In this document: piece after piece, positions 1 through 5,766 of the stretch
How positions within the stretch are numbered: position 1 is the stretch's first letter
Layout of the letters: each line of letters opens with the position of its first letter
Source of the DNA: Syntrophomonadaceae bacterium
GTDB taxonomy: Bacteria > Bacillota_B > Syntrophomonadia > Syntrophomonadales > Syntrophomonadaceae
DNA length: 7,001 nucleotides
NCBI GenBank assembly: GCA_030627145.1
Contig: DAOUSQ010000053.1
Span: 1 to 7,001, forward strand
Direction of reading: 5' to 3'
Translations under genes and position numbers: made by a program
The notes under the pieces: generated by a model
Told to the model about the DNA's origin: nothing
Database searches by the model: none
What the model saw: only the letters and a program-made list of their open reading frames with translations

Positions 1-929
1 ATACGCACAGCAGGGCGGTTTGCGACCGTGCGAAAAAAATTATTGTAGAGGTCAACGAAAAACAGCCGCGCTGCCTGGGAGGTTACGAAGAAGCTGTGCA
101 TATTTCTGAAGTCGATTATATAGTGGAAAGCGATAATCCACCTCTGGGCGAGATTCCGGCTCCACCTCCTACAGATATAGATAAAAAGGTGGCAGAATTA
201 ATTGTTGAGGAAATAAGTGATGGGGCCTGCATCCAGTTAGGGATTGGCGGTATGCCCAATGCAGTAGGTATGATGATCGCCGAATCCGACCTTAAGGAGC
301 TGGGATGTCATACCGAGATGCTGGTAGATGCTTATGTATACATGCATGAAGCCGGTAAAATGACCGGGTCCAGGAAAGGTATTGACCCGGGTAAAATGGT
401 GTATACTTTCGCCTTTGGAACCAAGATTCTCTATGATTTTCTCGATGAGAACCCCAAGTGCGCTATGTACCCGGTTAATTACACCAATGAGCCTTATATT
501 GCCTCCAGGAACGACAATCTAATAACCATAAACAATTCCGTAGAGGTTGACCTGTATGGTCAGGTGTGTTCAGAATCATTCGGCACCCGGCAGATCAGCG
601 GAACTGGAGGTCAGTTAGACTTTGTGATAGCTGGCTGGCTGTCAAAAGGTGGCAAATCCTTTGTATGTATGCCATCTGCGAATGTGAAAAAAGACGGCGA
701 GATTCAAACAAGAATTGTTCCCACACTTACCCCGGGGGGAATAGTAACCGATCCCAGGTCAGTTGCCGATTATATCGTGACCGAATATGGCAAGTATGCT
801 ATGAAAGGTATGTCAGTCTGGCAGCGGGCCGAGGGACTGATAAACATTGCTCATCCCGATGCAAGAGATGATCTGATTAAAGCAGCGGAAGTGCAGGGCA
901 TCTGGCGTAAATCCAATAAGATAACATAA
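1..929 (+). CDS. CoA-transferase, 4-hydroxybutyrate/butyryl-CoA:acetate family, 5'-truncated by window edge
   Basis: This cytoplasmic enzyme moves CoA between a short-chain acyl-CoA and a carboxylate such as acetate, either activating butyrate for oxidation or releasing it. The frame is open from base 3, and the reading upstream of the GTG at 96 ([18 protein letters not shown]) matches the family, so 96 is not the start. Some 308 residues are visible; about 130 N-terminal residues lie outside, judged from the usual ~440. The second domain has the CoA-binding loop GIGGMPNAV (about 240-266), the active-site motif CHTEM with the catalytic Glu codon at 315-317, then SGTGGQLDF and the typical C-terminal run [20 protein letters not shown]. 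About 203 residues follow the catalytic Glu, as in AbfT of Clostridium aminobutyricum (Glu238 of ~438). The gene ends 47 bp before an acyl-CoA dehydrogenase with no terminator between, suggesting one transcript. The exact substrate cannot be read from sequence. Confidence 0.93.
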   Translation, partial: THSRAVCDRAKKIIVEVNEKQPRCLGGYEEAVHISEVDYIVESDNPPLGEIPAPPPTDIDKKVAELIVEEISDGACIQLGIGGMPNAVGMMIAESDLKELGCHTEMLVDAYVYMHEAGKMTGSRKGIDPGKMVYTFAFGTKILYDFLDENPKCAMYPVNYTNEPYIASRNDNLITINNSVEVDLYGQVCSESFGTRQISGTGGQLDFVIAGWLSKGGKSFVCMPSANVKKDGEIQTRIVPTLTPGGIVTDPRSVADYIVTEYGKYAMKGMSVWQRAEGLINIAHPDARDDLIKAAEVQGIWRKSNKIT

Positions 930-960
930 TAACTTCAAGTGGTATATTTTAAAATTTATT

Positions 961-968
961 AAAGGGGA
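961..968 (+). promoter_or_regulatory. Ribosome binding site of the acyl-CoA dehydrogenase
   Basis: AAAGGGGA lies 8 bases before the ATG at 977. It is a partial match to the Shine-Dalgarno consensus and fixes this ATG as the start; the residues that follow it (MEFNLTDEQ) are the usual N-terminus of the family. Confidence 0.6.
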
Positions 969-976
969 TATTTAAT

Positions 977-2124
977 ATGGAATTTAACCTTACAGATGAA
1001 CAAGTAATGATGAAAGATATGGCAAGAAAATTTGCCGAAAATGAACTGTGGCCGGTAGTTGGGGAATATGATGATAAACATATTTACCCGGTAGATATAT
1101 ACAATAAGTTGTTTGAAACTGGTCTGGCTACGATTGGTGTTCCTGCTGAGTACGGCGGTGCCGGTATTGATTTTCTAGGGCAGGCCCTGGTAACTGAAGA
1201 ACTGGCCCGTGGTGACCTGGGTGTGGCTACCGCAATGGTTGCCAGTACCCTACTAGCAGCGGACCCCATCCACATTGCTGCTAATGAAGATCAGAAGCAA
1301 CGCTGGTTTACCAAAATGCTTGAAGGTGGAGAATTTGCAGCCTTCTGTTTAACTGAACCCGGTGCAGGTTCTGACGTTGGTGGAATGTCCACTAGATGTA
1401 AGAAAACCGATGGTGGGTATATCCTTAATGGAACCAAGTGCTTATCACCAACGGTGGTGTTGCCAATCAATACACGGTATTTGCTACCCTGGATAAGAAA
1501 ATGGGATATAAAGGAATATGTTGCTTTATGGTAGACAGAGAAAGTAAGGGTGTTTCCGTAGGTAAAACAGAGAACAAAATGGGTATCAGGTTATCCAACA
1601 CCAGTGAAGTAGTGTTTGATAATGTGTTTGTTCCGGAAGAAAATCGCCTGGGTGAGGAAGGAACCGGGTGGATGACCTGTATGAAAACCCTGGATTATTC
1701 CAGACCGATGATTGCAGCACTGGCAGTCGGGTGTGCCCAGGGTGCTTATGACTTTGCAGTTGATTATGCAAAAATGCGGACGCAGTTTGGTAAGCCCATT
1801 GCAAGCTTCCAGGCTATCCAGTTCATGCTGGCTGATGCAATAATGAATATTGAAGCCGGTCGTTTGCTCTATCAAAAAGCCTGCTGGCTGAAAATGGAAG
1901 GAAAACCCTTCTCTCAGGTTTCCTCAATAGCCAAGGGCTTTTGCGGTGATATGGCTATGCAGGTAACCACTGACATGGTCCAGGTATTTGGTGGTTATGG
2001 TTTCACCAAGGATTACCCGGTAGAAAAATACATGCGTGATGCCAAGATACTCCAGATATATGAAGGAACCAGCCAGGTACAGCGCATGGTGGTTGCAGCT
2101 AACTTGTTGAAAGGTTTGAGATAA
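977..2124 (+). pseudogene. Short-chain acyl-CoA dehydrogenase (butyryl-CoA dehydrogenase type), split by a one-base frameshift
   Basis: An FAD flavoprotein that oxidises a short acyl-CoA to the 2-enoyl-CoA and passes electrons to electron-transfer flavoprotein. The first 155 residues are read from 977. After TGC at 1439-1441 the family expects F-I-T-N-G, but only TT is present before ATC ACC AAC GGT, so one base is missing at about 1443-1444 and the original frame stops at 1534. The rest is read intact from 1444 to the TAA at 2122-2124. Restored, the protein has 382 residues, normal for the family. Signature 1 (CLTEPGAGSDVGG, residues 124-136), the FAD/tetramer segment RTQFGKP, signature 2 (QVFGGYGFTKDYPVEKYMRD) and the catalytic Glu in QIYEGTSQ (codon 2062-2064) are all present. 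Because everything outside the lost base is conserved, the break is either very recent or a sequencing or assembly error. Its position behind the CoA-transferase fits a butyrate or short-chain fatty-acid oxidation operon. Confidence 0.9.
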
Positions 2125-2141
2125 CAGTTTACACGTTCTGA

Positions 2142-2429
2142 ATAGTAGTTACCGAATATGGAATTGTTTTGCTTAAAGGAAGAAGTACCTATGAATGGGC
2201 TGAAGCATTGATAAATATAGCCCATCCTCAAATTCGTAATGAACTGATTAAATTAACGGAAAAAATTAGTTCCAATGGACCTTTCCTAATTGCAAAATTT
2301 GCAATTGGGAAAGGTCTACAGGTAAATATTGATACTGCTATGAGTATAGAATCAGACATGTTTAGTATGGGGCGTACAACGGAAGACAAAAATGAAGGCC
2401 TGGGGGAATTTGTTGAAAAGAGAAAATAA
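2142..2429 (+). pseudogene. Chimeric remnant: CoA-transferase C-terminus fused in frame to enoyl-CoA hydratase (crotonase) C-terminus
   Basis: The frame is open from just after TGA 2139-2141 to TAA at 2427-2429. The first ~40 codons ([20 protein letters not shown], then [16 protein letters not shown]) are the end of a CoA-transferase; 22 of 38 aligned residues equal the matching part of the gene at 1-929, so it comes from a different paralogue. From about 2268 the reading becomes [20 protein letters not shown] and then [28 protein letters not shown], the usual C-terminus of crotonases. The catalytic parts of both enzymes are absent. A TTG at 2169 could start an 86-residue product, but no ribosome site precedes it. 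It begins 17 bp after the dehydrogenase stop, so the likely history is a deletion inside a larger beta-oxidation cluster that joined two gene ends. Any product is probably without enzymatic function. Confidence 0.8.
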
Positions 2430-2491
2430 TAATATAAGGGTAAGTAAATATCGTTTTTTTAGTATCGTGTTATTAACATTTAATGGTTGTA

Positions 2492-2519
2492 TGTACAAAT
2501 GTACAGCAGGCACTGTACA
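2492..2519. repeat. TGTACA cluster with a hairpin
   Basis: TGTACA, itself palindromic, occurs at 2492-2497, 2500-2505 and 2514-2519. The last two form a 7-bp inverted repeat TGTACAG / CTGTACA around the 6-base loop CAGGCA. No T-run follows, so it is not an intrinsic terminator. It could be a regulator binding site for the downstream MaoC-fold gene about 250 bp away; this is inference only. Confidence 0.45.
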
Positions 2520-2532
2520 GACGGTTAACATA

Positions 2533-2665
2533 AGGTTCATGCACTCCACCAGGTAAAATTTTTGAATTAACTCATTAATAATAATCTCAGTTGCTAAATG
2601 GACTGCTTTTATACCGGAAGCAAAAAATTCATTTATATAGTAACAGATGTAGGTTGCATGAACCT
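2533..2665. repeat. 11-bp inverted repeat, arms 111 bp apart
   Basis: AGGTTCATGCA at 2533-2543 is the exact reverse complement of TGCATGAACCT at 2655-2665. The right arm also sits in a small hairpin of its own (AGGTT at 2651-2655, AACCT at 2661-2665). The DNA between shows no transposase and no clear gene. It may be a degenerate small element or chance. Confidence 0.4.
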
Positions 2666-2752
2666 GTAATTTTTAAAATTGTCGAGAATGTTTTATGATA
2701 TTATTTCATAGTTTAAATATAAAATATGATGTTTTTTATATGTCCCCAAGCA

Positions 2753-2763
2753 AAGGAGGAGGT
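2753..2763 (+). promoter_or_regulatory. Strong ribosome binding site deciding the MaoC start
   Basis: AAGGAGGAGGT ends 7 bases before the ATG at 2771. An in-frame ATG at 2726 lies upstream of this site, has no ribosome site of its own, and would add 15 residues not expected in the family, so 2771 is the preferred start. Confidence 0.85.
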
Positions 2764-2770
2764 GAACAAA

Positions 2771-3178
2771 ATGTTTTTTGAAGAGGTTAATGAAGGTTAT
2801 ACATTTAAGACCGGTACCAAACCTATTACAGGAACAGAAATTGATATTGTAGCCCAAATGTCAGGAATGGACCTGCCAGGCTTTCTGGATGACGAGTTTG
2901 CCAAAGGTTGGGGATTTAAAGCCCGGGTAGCTCCTGGTGCCTATCTTATAGCATGCATGATGGGATTAATGGCTAAACACGGTTTTCTGGCAGATGCGGT
3001 ATGGACAGCTGCCGATGGTATTTCTTATAAAACACCGGTACATCCAGGCGATAAAATTTATGCTGAGGCTGAAGTAATTGGTACAAAAGAGATGAAACGC
3101 AAAGCGGGTCTGGTAACTTACACGTGGACAATTAAGAATCAAAATGACAATGTTGTTGCTCAAGGACAAAACACCTGA
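2771..3178 (+). CDS. MaoC-like (hotdog-fold) dehydratase-family protein lacking the usual catalytic His
   Basis: This 135-residue single-hotdog protein resembles MaoC/PhaJ proteins, which hydrate 2-enoyl-CoA to the (R)-3-hydroxyacyl-CoA in the cytoplasm. The fold is supported by DDEFAKGWGFKARVAPG (40-56) on the hot-dog helix and by GISYKTPVHPGDKIYAEAEV (83-102). The hydratase motif is normally D-x-N-P-x-H followed by LDDE; here it reads D34-L-P-G-F38-LDDE, so the Asp may remain, one residue is missing, and the His is Phe. Hydratase activity as in PhaJ is therefore doubtful. It could be a non-catalytic acyl-CoA or other thioester-binding member, or use another residue. The protein stops at TGA 3176-3178 after VVAQGQNT; the same frame would continue LFPMKSSD to TAG 3203-3205, so the tail may be slightly shortened. 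It has a very strong ribosome site, and two hairpins follow it, so it is probably transcribed alone. Confidence 0.8.
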   Translation: MFFEEVNEGYTFKTGTKPITGTEIDIVAQMSGMDLPGFLDDEFAKGWGFKARVAPGAYLIACMMGLMAKHGFLADAVWTAADGISYKTPVHPGDKIYAEAEVIGTKEMKRKAGLVTYTWTIKNQNDNVVAQGQNT

Positions 3179-3191
3179 CTTTTTCCCATGA

Positions 3192-3216
3192 AATCATCTG
3201 ATTAGATGATTATGTT
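3192..3216 (+). terminator. Weak terminator-like hairpin after the MaoC gene
   Basis: AATCATCT (3192-3199) and AGATGATT (3204-3211) pair over a GATT loop, followed by ATG and a short T-run. The stem is AT-rich, so it would be a weak intrinsic terminator; the hairpin at 3271-3305 is much stronger. Confidence 0.45.
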
Positions 3217-3270
3217 TTTAAATTTTTATCAGAGTTGGGTATTAAAAATACTTAAATAACTTCTTTAGTG

Positions 3271-3305
3271 TTAAAAAGGATGTTGGTTTCCAACATCCTT
3301 TTTAA
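3271..3305. terminator. Strong bidirectional-looking intrinsic terminator
   Basis: A perfect 16-bp stem, TTAAAAAGGATGTTGG (3271-3286) with CCAACATCCTTTTTAA (3290-3305), closes a TTT loop. The A-run on the left arm and T-run on the right arm mean it could work on either strand. It separates the fatty-acid region from the sdpR-sdpI unit. Confidence 0.85.
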
Positions 3306-3374
3306 TAACCTCTTAAAATCTGCATTAATTACTTATCTCAAAAACCGGAGTATATTGTTTAGCATCTTTTTCTA

Positions 3375-3403
3375 TTGACTTTTCACCAAAACGTCTATAA
3401 AAT
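3375..3403 (+). promoter_or_regulatory. Sigma-A-type promoter of sdpR-sdpI
   Basis: TTGACT (-35, 3375-3380) and TAAAAT (-10, 3398-3403) are separated by 17 bp, each one base from consensus. The expected start is near 3410, inside the operator-like repeats, about 60 bases before the sdpR ATG. Confidence 0.7.
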
Positions 3404-3406
3404 AAG

Positions 3407-3440
3407 TTTAAATATTTAAATAAATGTCTAAATATCTAAA
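3407..3440. promoter_or_regulatory. Tandem palindromic operator-like repeats, probable SdpR sites
   Basis: TTTAAATATTTAAA at 3407-3420 is a perfect 14-bp palindrome. TCTAAATATCTAAA at 3427-3440 matches it at 12 of 14 positions and starts exactly 20 bp later, two helical turns. Both lie over and just after the expected transcription start. ArsR-family dimers bind AT-rich palindromes in their own promoters, so autorepression is likely; the match to a known SdpR site was not tested. Confidence 0.6.
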
Positions 3441-3469
3441 AATGACAGCATCACATAGGAGTGAATTAC

Positions 3470-3769
3470 ATGCCCCTGAATACCGTTTTTAAGGCTTTAT
3501 CAGATGCTACACGCCGGGAAATCTTAAACATGCTGCAGAAAAGCGACCTGAGTGCAGGGGAGATAGCTGATCAGTTTGACATGACCCGGCCCAGTATTTC
3601 TCATCATCTTAATATCCTGAAGCAGGCCAACCTGGTGCAGGACGTAAGGCAGGGCCAGAATATCTATTACTCATTGAATACCACTGTTTTTCAGGAAGTT
3701 ATCAGCTGGTGTTATGATATTCTGGGCATTTCGCCAAAATCAAAAGGGGATCTTGCACCCAAGAGGTAA
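3470..3769 (+). CDS. sdpR: ArsR-family autorepressor, SdpR-like
   Basis: A 99-residue winged-helix DNA-binding repressor. Helix-turn-helix residues span about 29-53 (SAGEIADQFDMTRPSISHHL then NILKQANLV), and the wing is VRQGQNIYYSLNTTV (59-73). The combination SISHHLNILKQA and GQ-IYYSLNTTV closely resembles Bacillus subtilis SdpR. The metal-sensing ELCVCDL motif of arsenic and metal sensors is absent and the only Cys is at 81, so metal sensing is unlikely. ATG 3470 is chosen because AGGAG at 3457-3461 lies 8 bases before it; a GTG at 3461 overlaps that ribosome site. The gene is followed 52 bp later by an SdpI-like membrane protein. In B. subtilis SdpI bound to the SdpC toxin sequesters SdpR at the membrane and so relieves repression of sdpRI; the same logic is inferred here. 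Confidence 0.88.
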   Translation: MPLNTVFKALSDATRREILNMLQKSDLSAGEIADQFDMTRPSISHHLNILKQANLVQDVRQGQNIYYSLNTTVFQEVISWCYDILGISPKSKGDLAPKR

Positions 3770-3805
3770 AAAACACCTGCAGACAGTGGAGCGAAATCTG
3801 TAGAT

Positions 3806-3813
3806 AAGGAGAG
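3806..3813 (+). promoter_or_regulatory. Ribosome binding site deciding the sdpI start
   Basis: AAGGAGAG lies 8 bases before ATG 3822. An in-frame TTG at 3816 is only two bases from it, too close for efficient use. Confidence 0.7.
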
Positions 3814-3821
3814 AATTGACC

Positions 3822-4499
3822 ATGGAAAACAAGGATAATAATGCTTACCGGCTGGATTGGAATACACTGCGTAAAGAATGGCCGTTGTGGATTTTAATGG
3901 CCGGGCTTCTGCTTTCAGCTGTTTTACTATATCCTCATCTGCCAACCCAGGTTCCGGGACACTGGAATATACATGGGGAAGTTGATGCTTATTATCCTAA
4001 AGCTTTCGGGGCCTTTTTTCCACCTCTGCTGGCCTTGGGCCTGTATTTGATGCTGTTATTTCTTCCTTTAATAGATCCCAAACGCAGTAATTATCAGCGC
4101 TTTAGCGGAGCTTATACTGCCATACGCTGGGGCCTGGTCTTTTTCATGGGTGTACTCTATGTTGTTACAATACTTGTTGCTCTAGGGTATCCGGTAAAAG
4201 TAGGACTGGCAGTAAAGGCCATGGTTTCTGTTCTTTTTCTTATCATCGGCAATTTTATGGGACAGTTCCGGCACAACTACTTTGTAGGCATTAAGACTCC
4301 CTGGACCCTGGCCAATGAAGAAGTCTGGCAGCGTACCCACCGATTGGGGGCCAAGATCTGGGTTGCAGGTAGTCTGGTATGCCTGGCCATGGCTCCGGTT
4401 TCAGCCGCCTGGGGTGCCTATGTTTTTTTCACATCCATTATGGTAATGGTGATTGTCCCCATCGTTTATTCTTATCTTTTCTTTGTCAAGCTGCAATAA
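3822..4499 (+). CDS. sdpI: SdpI family membrane protein (toxin immunity / signal transduction)
   Basis: A 225-residue integral membrane protein with six likely membrane segments at about 22-40, 62-84, 101-122, 127-148, 178-197 and 199-222. The DUF1648-type segment LPTQVPGHWNIHGEVDAYYP (40-59) follows helix 1, and the SdpI signature NYFVGIKTPWTLANEEVWQR then THRLGAKIW (152-180) precedes helix 5, as in the family. B. subtilis SdpI gives immunity to the SdpC cannibalism toxin and, when toxin-bound, recruits SdpR to the membrane. The upstream SdpR-like gene supports this pairing. No sdpABC-like toxin genes are in the window, so here it may protect against toxins of neighbours or respond to another envelope signal. 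Only 52 bp separate it from sdpR, with no terminator, so the two are co-transcribed. Confidence 0.9.
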   Translation: MENKDNNAYRLDWNTLRKEWPLWILMAGLLLSAVLLYPHLPTQVPGHWNIHGEVDAYYPKAFGAFFPPLLALGLYLMLLFLPLIDPKRSNYQRFSGAYTAIRWGLVFFMGVLYVVTILVALGYPVKVGLAVKAMVSVLFLIIGNFMGQFRHNYFVGIKTPWTLANEEVWQRTHRLGAKIWVAGSLVCLAMAPVSAAWGAYVFFTSIMVMVIVPIVYSYLFFVKLQ

Positions 4500-4501
4500 C
4501 G

Positions 4502-4535
4502 GGAAGCAAGGGGACGTTCTTTTTGCTTCCTTTTT
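4502..4535 (+). repeat. REP-like hairpin that may terminate the sdpRI transcript
   Basis: GGAAGCAA (4502-4509) and TTGCTTCC (4523-4530) form an 8-bp stem around a 13-base loop containing GGGGACGTTC, followed by TTTTT (4531-4535). The core AAGGGGACGTTCTTTTTGCTT resembles, from memory, a dispersed intergenic repeat of clostridial genomes linked to REP-associated transposases; a remnant of such a transposase is at 6771-6875. It lies 2 bp after the sdpI stop, and with its T-run it can act as an intrinsic terminator. Confidence 0.55.
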
Positions 4536-4738
4536 CAGGTTTTGAAGACTATGTTTTGATTCAATTCAGTCACCCGGGCAATTTGTTGCTGTATTGCATC
4601 TTCAATTATTTTAATCTGCTTGATAATTTCATCATGCTTCTCTATGGTTGGTAGTGCCGTTATCGGCATCCCACCCAACATAGATTTGACATCCGTCTTA
4701 ACTTTATCAATGGCAAAGTGGAAGAACTCGAGCAGCAT
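4535..4738 (-). pseudogene. Possible C-terminal vestige of a type I restriction specificity subunit (HsdS-like)
   Basis: The minus-strand frame ending at TGA 4535-4537 reads LLEFFHFAIDKVKTDVKSML, then GGMPITALPTIEKHDEIIKQ and a charged coiled-coil-like tail with AIQQQIARVTELNQ. The pattern LP-T-I-x-K-H-x-EII-x-QI followed by a helix resembles the C-terminal end of an HsdS repeat (commonly LPPLEEQ-x-IV-x-KI). Toward 4888 the frame overlaps the next gene and its promoter and loses protein-like character, so only the last ~67 codons look meaningful. No hsdM or hsdR is present. Assignment is by motif shape only; it could be another coiled-coil fragment or chance. Confidence 0.3.
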
Positions 4739-4762
4739 CAGGCTTCGAGGGACTAGTCTTTG

Positions 4763-4771
4763 TGTTATAAT
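4763..4771 (+). promoter_or_regulatory. Extended -10 promoter of the metalloenzyme gene
   Basis: TGTTATAAT contains a perfect TATAAT (4766-4771) with the TGn extension. The -35 region is poor (TTCGAG at 4744-4749, 16 bp spacing), which an extended -10 can tolerate. The start would fall near 4778, giving a leader of about 30 bases. Confidence 0.55.
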
Positions 4772-4808
4772 AATATGGTAAAAATTTCTCATAATGGCGG
4801 TTTGAATT

Positions 4809-5720
4809 ATGAAAGTATTGATGATTTTTATAGATGGTTTCGGTCTGGGGGAAAAAGTGGAGAACAACCCGTATTTTTTTGCTCGCACACCGTTTCTGGA
4901 TGATATACTGGGCGGACATTTTTTATATCAGGACAGTGGGTTAGTTTATGGAGATGGGGCGATTATGGTACCAACTGATGCATTGCTTGGTCTGCCAGGT
5001 ATTCCCCAGAGTGCTACGGGACAGACTACTCTGTGGACAGGGGTAAATGCAGCGCAGGCAGTAGGGCGTCATATCAACGCCTATCCCACACGACAGTTGA
5101 GAGAATTGATAAATACTTACAGTATCATGAAACGCCTGAATGAAAGAGGCAAAAAGGTTACTTTTGCCAATGCCTACCGGGGTGAATATTTTGAATTAGT
5201 TAAGAAGAGAAAAATGTTTCATTCTACCTCAACACTGGTAGCATTGAGCTCGGGGGAGCCTTTGCGAAGTATAGAAGATTTGAAAAATAACAATGCGGTA
5301 TACCAGGATTTTACCAACCGCCTGCTGGTGGAATGGGGATATGACATAGAAGAGATAACACCGCAGCAGGCTGGGAAAAACCTTGCTAACGTGTCAATAG
5401 AATACGATTTTACTCTTTATGAGTATTTCATAAGTGACCAGACCGGACATAAAAGGGATATGAAAAAGGCAATAGAGATTTACGAGACTCTGGATAAGAT
5501 GTTTGCCGCTTGTATTAGCAATTCTTCCCTGGAGGATACACTGATTCTCATAGTCAGTGACCATGGAAACTTGGAGGATCTGTCTTGCCAAAGTCACACA
5601 ATAAATAAAGTGCCTACCCTGATAATCCATAAAGAGGTAGAAAAAACCGGTTATCATAAAATAAATTCATTAACTGATATAACCCCGTTTGTTCTGGACA
5701 TATTGTGTCCAGATTGTTGA
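4809..5720 (+). CDS. Compact metalloenzyme of the phosphoglycerate mutase / alkaline phosphatase superfamily
   Basis: A 303-residue cytoplasmic protein with a binuclear metal site. Compared with cofactor-independent phosphoglycerate mutase (iPGM), the ligands can be matched: Asp9 (FIDGFG), Ser68 in QSATGQT at the nucleophile position, Asp210 and His214 in SDQTGHKRD, Asp251-His252 in VSDHGN, and His263 in QSHT. All expected metal ligands and the nucleophile are therefore present, and a phosphoryl or sulfuryl transfer or hydrolysis is likely. iPGM has about 510 residues with a large inserted transferase domain; here only ~140 residues lie between the nucleophile and Asp210, a smaller cap, so it is not a glycolytic iPGM and the substrate is unknown. 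The ATG at 4809 begins the core beta strand directly; its ribosome site is weak (GGCGG at 4797-4801). The NIF3-like gene starts 46 bp after its stop with no terminator, so the two are likely one operon. Confidence 0.82.
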   Translation: MKVLMIFIDGFGLGEKVENNPYFFARTPFLDDILGGHFLYQDSGLVYGDGAIMVPTDALLGLPGIPQSATGQTTLWTGVNAAQAVGRHINAYPTRQLRELINTYSIMKRLNERGKKVTFANAYRGEYFELVKKRKMFHSTSTLVALSSGEPLRSIEDLKNNNAVYQDFTNRLLVEWGYDIEEITPQQAGKNLANVSIEYDFTLYEYFISDQTGHKRDMKKAIEIYETLDKMFAACISNSSLEDTLILIVSDHGNLEDLSCQSHTINKVPTLIIHKEVEKTGYHKINSLTDITPFVLDILCPDC

Positions 5721-5752
5721 GAAAGGTAGTATTTAGGGAGAGTAAGCAGGAA

Positions 5753-5760
5753 TAGGAGGA
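5753..5760 (+). promoter_or_regulatory. Ribosome binding site deciding the NIF3-like start
   Basis: TAGGAGGA abuts an ATG at 5761 directly, which is too close for use, and lies 6 bases before the in-frame ATG at 5767, which is therefore preferred. Confidence 0.75.
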
Positions 5761-5766
5761 ATGATT

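Larger units (their letters stand above)
2430..2770. other. AT-rich intergenic stretch with palindromes
   Basis: No convincing gene is seen. The stretch holds three TGTACA hexamers with a hairpin, an 11-bp inverted repeat with arms 111 bp apart, and several AT-rich -10-like words (TATTAT at 2699-2704, TATGAT at 2725-2730) without good -35 partners at 16-18 bp. The promoter of the MaoC-fold gene is expected here but cannot be placed. No T-box, riboswitch or terminator with a U-run is apparent. Confidence 0.6.

Noticed and set aside
566..871. Plus-strand frame inside the CoA-transferase
   Set aside because: It overlaps a clearly conserved coding frame and its translation has no family features.
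1438..2124. Second half of the acyl-CoA dehydrogenase as an independent gene starting at GTG 1438
   Set aside because: It begins in mid-domain at the conserved ITNG segment, has no ribosome site, and continues exactly where the first frame breaks off.
2430..2460. T-run at 2454-2460 as a terminator of the fatty-acid cluster
   Set aside because: No stable GC-containing hairpin precedes the T-run.
2352..2673. Long open stretch on the minus strand across the intergenic region
   Set aside because: It has no ribosome site, its second half is antisense to the crotonase remnant, which accounts for part of its openness, and the translation resembles nothing I recognise.
3176..3178. TGA in the MaoC gene read as selenocysteine
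   Set aside because: The hairpin that follows at 3192-3211 is AT-rich and terminator-like, and the position is at the extreme C-terminus rather than in an active site, so a plain stop is simpler.
3777..3803. Hairpin CTGCAGA / TCTGTAG between sdpR and sdpI
   Set aside because: Only 7 pairs with one G-T and a 13-base loop; too weak to call an attenuator.
4379..4654. Plus-strand frame across the end of sdpI
   Set aside because: It is an out-of-frame reading of the SdpI C-terminus and the following hairpin, with no ribosome site.
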